Below are positions 6,242 to 10,237 of a stretch of DNA of 10,237 nucleotides, one piece after another. Below the pieces are notes generated by a model. The model did not search any database and was not told where the DNA came from. It saw only the letters and a list, made by a program, of their open reading frames with translations. The position numbers and the translations under genes are program-made. The stretch is taken from assembly GCA_019239815.1 (NCBI GenBank), contig JAFAZL010000761.1:1-10237 (forward strand), in the 5' to 3' direction. The first letter of the stretch is position 1; the number at the start of each line of letters is the position of its first letter. This DNA comes from Acidobacteriota bacterium (GTDB lineage Bacteria > Acidobacteriota > Terriglobia > Acidoferrales > UBA7541).

Positions 6242-7060
6242 CTACACGGCCGCGGACTCGGCGGCGAGCTTTTTGTTTTTGTTACGAACGACCGCCCAGG
6301 AGACGCCCATGCCAACGAAGTAGAGGCCGAGCATCGGAGCCATGAAGATGAGCATGGTCATGGCGTCGGGCGTGGGCGTGATGATGGCAGCGACGACGGC
6401 GATGATGGCGATCGCGTAGCGGACATTTTTCCAGAGGAACTGCGGCGTGACGATGCCGAAGAGCGTCAAGAAAAAGACGAGGACCGGGAGTTCGAAAACG
6501 AGGCCGAGGCCGAGCAGGACCATCAGCGTTAGATCGAAGTATTCGTTCACGGTGATCATGGGGACGATGCCGGGGAGGCTGACGTTCTGGAAAGAGACGA
6601 GGAATTTGAGGAGATATGGGAGCGTGATGTAGTAGCCGAACGCGATGCCTGTGAGGAAAAGAAAGACCGTTGAGAAAAGGAAGCCAGTGACCGCGCTGCG
6701 TTCGTGCTTATAGAGAGCGGGGGCGACGAAGAGCCAAATCTGATAAAGCACAACCGGCGAGGCGAGTACGAGGCCGATGTAAATGCCCAGCGTGATCATG
6801 AGATTGAAGACGCCGGCGGGATGCGTGTAGACGAGTTTGGATTCGAGATGCGCGAGGGTAAGCGCCCTGAGCATGGGGCGCGTGACGAAGTCGATGACGT
6901 ATTTGGCGACGGCGACGCCGATAAAGGCGCCAATGCCGATGGCGATGAGAGAGTTGATGAGGCGCTTGCGGAGTTCGACGAGATGCTCGAAGAAGGTCAT
7001 TTGACCGCCTTCTTCGGTTTCGTCCTTTTTTACGAGCGCGTCAGGCGGGTTTGTAGTCAT
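6242..7060 (-). CDS. tatC: Sec-independent protein translocase TatC
   Basis: The polytopic core of the twin-arginine translocase, which recognises RR signal peptides of folded proteins at the inner membrane. It has 272 residues, against about 258 in E. coli, and six hydrophobic segments. Family marks are MTFFEHLVELRKRL (21-34), SPVVLYQIWLFVAPALYKHER (101-121, with E120 at the position of E. coli E103), FELPV (189-193, E190) and ITPTPD (227-232). The start at 7060 gives a 20-residue polar lead; ATG 7000 (MTFFEHL) is an alternative with a somewhat better upstream purine run (AAGGCGG). With the 7060 start, the gene overlaps the end of the tatA/B-like gene by 20 nt. The open frame continues upstream to 7216 as Pro/Thr-rich sequence that shadows the other gene's tail and is not coding. 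The M28 gene follows directly, in one operon. Confidence 0.96.
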   Translation of the reverse strand: MTTNPPDALVKKDETEEGGQMTFFEHLVELRKRLINSLIAIGIGAFIGVAVAKYVIDFVTRPMLRALTLAHLESKLVYTHPAGVFNLMITLGIYIGLVLASPVVLYQIWLFVAPALYKHERSAVTGFLFSTVFLFLTGIAFGYYITLPYLLKFLVSFQNVSLPGIVPMITVNEYFDLTLMVLLGLGLVFELPVLVFFLTLFGIVTPQFLWKNVRYAIAIIAVVAAIITPTPDAMTMLIFMAPMLGLYFVGMGVSWAVVRNKNKKLAAESAAV

Positions 7061-7628
7061 GAGGGGCGTCTTGCGAGTGCGCGTCGTCAGCGGAGGTGCG
7101 TTGGGGCTTCTCGGAGATGGCGTCGGATTCGGCCTGGGCGGCGTTGTATTCGGAGGCGGAGGCGTTGCCGTTTGTTGGGGATTCAGTGGACGGCGTGCTC
7201 GCAGGCGCCGACTCATCAGACGAGGAGCGGTGGACGGCTTCGGCGACGGGGGTGACGATCGGTGCCATGACGGCGCCAGCGTCGGCTTCGGTGGCTCTTT
7301 GGGCTTCGGCGGCGGCGGCGCTGGAGGAATCGGCTAACTGAGCTGGAGCGGGCTGCGTCTCAGCTCCTGAGGGGCTCGCGAGAGTGATGGGGACGTCAAT
7401 GGCGGCCTTGGCTTTGGCGAGCAGCTCACGCTTTTTGCGTTCGACTTCGGCGGCCTGGCGTTCGAGGTCACGCATCTCGTTTTCGAAGGCGGATTTGAAG
7501 TCAGTGGAAGCCTTGCGGAATTCGGCCATGAGCTTGCCGAGGCCCTTGGCGAGTTCGGGGAGTTTTTGGGGGCCAAAGACCACCAGGACGACGATAAACA
7601 CCACAATCATGTGGGGGATGCTGAGCAT
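7041..7628 (-). CDS. tatB: TatA/TatB-family translocase subunit with long tail
   Basis: A 195-residue single-span Tat component. Residues 5-19 form the short membrane helix, FGP (18-20) is the hinge, and KLPELAKGLGKLMAEFRKAS (22-41) is the amphipathic helix. A charged, probably helical stretch runs to about 77. Residues 78-195 are a low-complexity Ala/Ser/Pro/Glu/Asp tail, probably disordered. It would work with TatC: a TatA-type protein forms the transport path and a TatB-type one takes part in signal-peptide recognition. Length and the FGPxxLPEL pattern favour a TatB name, but TatA/B cannot be separated reliably by sequence and no second copy lies in the window. ATG 7628 gives the normal N-terminus by comparison with the family; its ribosome binding site is weak. 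First gene of the operon, about 26 nt after the predicted transcription start. Confidence 0.88.
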   Translation of the reverse strand: MLSIPHMIVVFIVVLVVFGPQKLPELAKGLGKLMAEFRKASTDFKSAFENEMRDLERQAAEVERKKRELLAKAKAAIDVPITLASPSGAETQPAPAQLADSSSAAAAEAQRATEADAGAVMAPIVTPVAEAVHRSSSDESAPASTPSTESPTNGNASASEYNAAQAESDAISEKPQRTSADDAHSQDAPHDYKPA

Positions 7629-7660
7629 GTAGTCGGGTGACCGGATGGCGGCCTGTTGGC

Positions 7661-7690
7661 ATCATAGGGGGAGGAGTTTGGGAGTGTCAA
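7661..7690 (-). promoter_or_regulatory. Sigma-70-type promoter of the tat-M28 operon
   Basis: On the minus strand, TTGACA (7690-7685, a perfect -35) and TATGAT (7666-7661, 5 of 6 matches to the -10) are separated by 18 nt. Transcription is expected near 7654, leaving a leader of about 26 nt before the tatA/B ATG. It is the best promoter in the window. Confidence 0.78.
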
Positions 7691-7708
7691 ACGGAAGAGG
7701 AACGGCGA

Positions 7709-7740
7709 GGTAATGAGGCAACGAAGTAGCGACGTAACGA
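7709..7740. repeat. Four tandem 8-nt repeats upstream of the tat promoter
   Basis: GGTAATGA, GGCAACGA, AGTAGCGA and CGTAACGA follow one another with no gap (consensus GGTAACGA, each copy with 1-2 differences). The array lies at about -55 to -86 relative to the predicted tat start and also within the 298-nt region between the divergent tat operon and S41 protease gene. The rest of that region (7741-7886) shows nothing I can name. Confidence 0.6.
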
Positions 7741-7884
7741 TGAAGAACAAGACGACCGGGTTGCAGATTTCGTCTGGCGACATGGGCAGAGCAGTGATGT
7801 TGCCGTACGTGAGGACTTGGGCTCCGGGAGCTTGGTGATCGACGGTTATAGGCTGGAAAACGGCGAAAATAGGTCGGAATTGGG

Positions 7885-7904
7885 TGTGGTACAATTAAGA
7901 ATTG
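7885..7904 (+). promoter_or_regulatory. Extended -10 promoter and small palindrome before the S41 protease gene
   Basis: TGTGG followed by TACAAT (7890-7895) is a good extended -10 element (5 of 6 matches plus TGn); no recognisable -35 lies 16-18 nt upstream. The start would be near 7902, about 25 nt before the ATG at 7927. A short inverted repeat, CAATT-AAG-AATTG (7892-7904), spans the -10 and the predicted start and could be an operator, though so short a palindrome may be chance. Confidence 0.45.
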
Positions 7905-7926
7905 CTAGGAAACTGTGAGGTAACGG

Positions 7927-9543
7927 ATGAAAGCTGAACGCCGCGGATTGTTTGTTGTAGTGGCGGTGCTGCTCGTATCTGCCGTATTAGGCGGGATTTA
8001 CGGGCCTAACGTACGAGCGACGACGGCGTCAGCCGATGATTACCAGTCGTCGGTCCATGACTTCACGAAGGTCCTGGATGTAGTGCAGGCGAACTACGCC
8101 GAGCCAGTGGATATCGACAAGGCGGTGTATCAGGGCGCCATCCCCGGGATGCTTCGCATCCTTGACCCTCACTCGAACTTCTTTGATGCGCGTCAGTTTG
8201 CGCTGCTGCGCGAAGATCAGCGCGGCAAGTATTACGGCGTCGGCATGGTAGTTGCGCCGCGCGAAAATCACACGGTGGTGATGTCGCCCTATGTGGGCGC
8301 TCCTGCGTATAACGCCGGCATTCGACCTGGCGACGTGATCGTGAAAGTGGATGACAAGGCGACGGATGGGCTGACGACGAGCGACGTCGCGGACATGCTC
8401 AAGGGCGCCAAGGGCACGATCGTCAAGATCACGGTAACTCGTGAAGGGTACAACGATCCGCTGACGTTCACGGTGACGCGCGATGAGATTCCGCGGCACT
8501 CGGTGGACATCGCGTTCATGTACAAGCCGGGCGTCGGATACATCCGGCTGTCGGGATTCAATGAGACCACGGATCGCGAGATTGCCGAAGCGCTGAAGAA
8601 GCTGAACGCGCCTTCGCTGGATGGTTTGATTCTGGATATGCGCGGCAATCCGGGTGGATTGCTGAACGAAGCGGTTGCGGTGGGTGACATGTTCCTGGAG
8701 AAGGGGCAGCTGATCGTTTCGCATCACGGGCGCGCGTCGAACGAGCGGAAGTACGTGGCGATTCGCGGGAATCAAGGCAACACGGTGCCGCTTGTGATTC
8801 TGGTGAACGGGAATTCCGCGTCGGCGACGGAGATTGTGTCGGGCGCGGTGCAGGATCACGATCGCGGAATCGTCGTGGGCGAGACGACGTTCGGCAAGGG
8901 TTTGGTGCAGACGGTAACGCCGCTGAGCGAGAACACCGGACTGGCGCTGACGACGGCGCGGTACTACACGCCGAGCGGGCGGTTGATTCAGCGCGATTAC
9001 AAGTCGATTTCGCTTTACGAATATCACTACGAGCGTCACGTTCCAGAGCATCCGACGGAAGTGAAGCTGACGGATAGCGGGCGGCAGGTGACGGGCGGCG
9101 GCGGTATCACGCCGGACGTTGTGGTTGCGGCGCCGAAGCTGACGAAATTCCAGGAAACGCTGATTCGCGCGGATGTGTTCTTCCCGTACGAACAGGGCGT
9201 CGGCGGATTCACGCGGTATTACCTGGGGACACGGCCGAACGTGACGAAGGAATTCACGGCGGACGAAACGGTGATGCACGACTTCCGCGCGTTCCTTGCG
9301 AAGAAGAACGTCCACTATACTGAGCCGGAGATGGCCGAGAACAACGACTGGATCAAGCGGAAGATCAAGCAGGAAGTGTTCATGTCGGTGTTTGGCCAGC
9401 AGGAAGGATTTAAGGTGGAGTTGGAGGCGGATCCGCAGGTGCAGAAGGCGGTGGATTCGATTCCACAGGCACGAGCGCTGTATGAGAATGCGCGGAAGAT
9501 TGTGGCGCAGAGGATGGGCGGGAATACGCCGGATCAGCCGTAA
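7927..9543 (+). CDS. S41 family carboxy-terminal processing protease
   Basis: A 538-residue periplasmic or membrane-anchored protease that trims or degrades proteins from the C-terminus. The N-terminus has a hydrophobic export segment (8-26). A PDZ domain follows at about 95-190, with the substrate-binding YYGVGMVV stretch (102-109), and then the S41 core. The catalytic set is complete: S299 (in NGNSASATEI), K324 (FGKG, exactly 25 residues later as in E. coli Prc S452/K477) and Q328 (as Prc Q481). About 135 residues after the core (404-538) form a C-terminal extension with charged and aromatic helical segments, which I cannot assign. GAGGT just before ATG 7927 is the ribosome binding site. 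The gene is divergent from the tat operon and ends with a strong terminator. The substrate is unknown. Confidence 0.95.
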   Translation: MKAERRGLFVVVAVLLVSAVLGGIYGPNVRATTASADDYQSSVHDFTKVLDVVQANYAEPVDIDKAVYQGAIPGMLRILDPHSNFFDARQFALLREDQRGKYYGVGMVVAPRENHTVVMSPYVGAPAYNAGIRPGDVIVKVDDKATDGLTTSDVADMLKGAKGTIVKITVTREGYNDPLTFTVTRDEIPRHSVDIAFMYKPGVGYIRLSGFNETTDREIAEALKKLNAPSLDGLILDMRGNPGGLLNEAVAVGDMFLEKGQLIVSHHGRASNERKYVAIRGNQGNTVPLVILVNGNSASATEIVSGAVQDHDRGIVVGETTFGKGLVQTVTPLSENTGLALTTARYYTPSGRLIQRDYKSISLYEYHYERHVPEHPTEVKLTDSGRQVTGGGGITPDVVVAAPKLTKFQETLIRADVFFPYEQGVGGFTRYYLGTRPNVTKEFTADETVMHDFRAFLAKKNVHYTEPEMAENNDWIKRKIKQEVFMSVFGQQEGFKVELEADPQVQKAVDSIPQARALYENARKIVAQRMGGNTPDQP

Positions 9544-9569
9544 TTTTAAGAACAATTTTTAGCCAAGAG

Positions 9570-9598
9570 GGGCGCGGATTTTATCCGCGCCCTTTTTT
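9570..9598 (+). terminator. Strong intrinsic terminator of the S41 protease gene
   Basis: GGGCGCGGAT (9570-9579) and ATCCGCGCCC (9583-9592) form a perfect 10-bp stem with a TTT loop, followed by six T (9593-9598). It begins 26 nt after the protease stop. Confidence 0.95.
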
Positions 9599-9642
9599 GT
9601 TTTTGCAGTCGCGGGAAAGATCGATCGAGACAAGACGCCGGG

Positions 9643-9683
9643 GAAAAGCCCGCGGTCTGGGACGCGACCGCGGCTACAGGGTG
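9643..9683. repeat. Hairpin element E, near-duplicate of element C
   Basis: CCGCGGTC (9650-9657) and GACCGCGG (9666-9673) form an 8-bp stem with an 8-nt loop (TGGGACGC), followed by CTACAGGGTG. It is 37/41 identical to 5073-5113. On the minus strand the stem is followed by GCTTTTCC, so it could weakly terminate transcripts of the serine hydrolase gene. Confidence 0.8.
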
Positions 9684-9708
9684 CGACACATTCAATCTTG
9701 CGGACATG

Positions 9709-9733
9709 GGGCGCAGCGTGCTGCGCCTCTACA
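9709..9733. repeat. Hairpin element F
   Basis: GGCGCAGC (9710-9717) and GCTGCGCC (9720-9727) are a perfect inverted repeat with a 2-nt spacer (in practice a 6-bp stem and 6-nt loop), extended by a G-T pair (9709/9728), then CTACA (9729-9733). It shares the downstream box with elements C, D and E but not the stem sequence or an 8-nt loop. Confidence 0.55.
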
Positions 9734-9777
9734 CGAATTGGGATGAATGAGCGATTGTGCACCACTGGGGATTGAGT

Positions 9778-10237
9778 TCAGGAATTCCAGGCGGGGACTT
9801 GGTGGACCATTTCCCAGACCAATTGATCGAGGGCGGTGTTGATGGCATCGCTCGGCTGAGTGTGCGTGTTGGTGAGGGCGCCCCAGCACATGCCGGTGGA
9901 GGTGTGGACCATGACGGAGGTAGTGCCGGGGAGGCTGCCAGCGTGCCACCAGTTCCCTGCTCCGTTGTTGCGGACCATCCAGCCGCGTGCGTATTTCGCG
10001 TCGGAATTTTGCGGGTAGGCGGGCGCAGGTGTGGTCATCAGCTTGATCGATGCCGGCTTGAGGATGCTCGGGATTGTTGCCGTGCCGCCGAGATGGGCGG
10101 TGAATTTTGCGAGATCGTTGGGCGTGGCGATCCAGCCGCCGTGAGAGTCCATGCGGCGGATATTCATGTCGTAGGGGTTTTCGCCATACTGGCCGACGTA
10201 TTCAACCTCACTTGGCTCACGTTCGCCGTAGGTGTTG
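9778..10237 (-). CDS. Class C beta-lactamase-like serine hydrolase, C-terminal part (5' end outside window)
   Basis: The frame stays open to the right edge, giving 152 visible residues; the N-terminal half with the expected SxxK nucleophile motif is not in the window. The visible part contains DSHGGWIATPNDLAKF, typical of serine hydrolases of the beta-lactamase (Pfam PF00144) group, then RGWMVR and WWHAGSLPGT, where HAG is the third active-site motif (equivalent to KTG). Such proteins include esterases, D-aminopeptidases and penicillin-binding-like enzymes; substrate cannot be judged from this part, and antibiotic hydrolysis should not be assumed. Met codons at 10167 and 10152 are internal, because the upstream frame (EYVGQYGENPYD) also reads like family sequence. 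It converges with the S41 protease gene, with hairpin elements E and F in the 234-nt gap. Confidence 0.85.
   Translation of the reverse strand, partial: NTYGEREPSEVEYVGQYGENPYDMNIRRMDSHGGWIATPNDLAKFTAHLGGTATIPSILKPASIKLMTTPAPAYPQNSDAKYARGWMVRNNGAGNWWHAGSLPGTTSVMVHTSTGMCWGALTNTHTQPSDAINTALDQLVWEMVHQVPAWNS

Noticed and set aside
7061..7216. N-terminal extension of tatC to 7216
   Set aside because: The added 52 residues are Pro/Thr/Arg-rich shadow of the tatA/B tail in another frame; the TatC core begins shortly after 7060.
7888..7907. TGGTAC...TTGCT before the S41 protease gene as a sigma-54 promoter
   Set aside because: GG and GC are 14 nt apart instead of 10; the same bases make a better sigma-70 extended -10.
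8029..9555. A 508-codon open frame on the minus strand across the S41 protease gene
   Set aside because: Its product is rich in Arg, His and Leu with no recognisable motif, as expected for the antisense of a GC-rich gene; the plus-strand gene has full catalytic motifs, a ribosome binding site and a terminator.
9778..10237. Antibiotic-resistance beta-lactamase
   Set aside because: Only the C-terminal half is visible and the HAG-type motif is common to many esterases and peptidases of this group; there is no evidence for resistance.

Overview
The window looks like chromosomal core sequence from an Acidobacteriota (Terriglobia/Koribacter-like) bacterium. This is inferred from gene content, high-GC codon use, a coiled-coil protein of a type I associate with that phylum, and intergenic hairpin repeats of a style I recall from it. 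No taxonomic marker gene is present, so the assignment is tentative. There are nine protein-coding genes, two of them cut by the window edges. No tRNA, rRNA, CRISPR array, transposase or phage gene is visible.

Left part (1-2801): the C-terminal half of an NtrB-type sensor histidine kinase and, 64 nt later on the same strand, a small membrane-anchored coiled-coil protein of unknown function. Both converge on a sigma-54-dependent NtrC-family response regulator on the minus strand. The kinase and regulator are plausibly partners, with the unknown protein between them. A GG-N10-GC motif before the unknown gene is a weak candidate sigma-54 promoter.

Middle (2802-5227): aroB (shikimate pathway, towards chorismate) overlaps ubiE/menG (last methylation of menaquinone) by 8 nt. 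A hairpin-plus-T-run terminator follows. Then comes a 508-nt gene-free convergent region holding a degenerate direct repeat with a 50-nt period and a cluster of hairpin elements.

Right-middle (5228-7690): a minus-strand operon runs tatA/B-like gene, tatC, then a lipoprotein of the M28 family that closely resembles metallo-type glutaminyl cyclases. The genes overlap or nearly abut. A strong sigma-70 promoter (TTGACA - 18 nt - TATGAT) drives it, with four tandem octamers just upstream.

Right (7887-10237): divergent from the tat operon is an S41 carboxy-terminal processing protease with an intact Ser/Lys/Gln catalytic set and a strong intrinsic terminator. A second convergent gap follows with two more hairpin elements, then the C-terminal part of a class C beta-lactamase-like serine hydrolase on the minus strand.

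The genes are mostly ordinary housekeeping and envelope functions. The most unusual signal is non-coding: a family of hairpins sharing a flanking CTACA box (TGTAG on the minus strand). They lie in both convergent gaps, and two copies 4.6 kb apart differ by a compensatory base-pair change. I found no clear evidence of a new multi-gene system.
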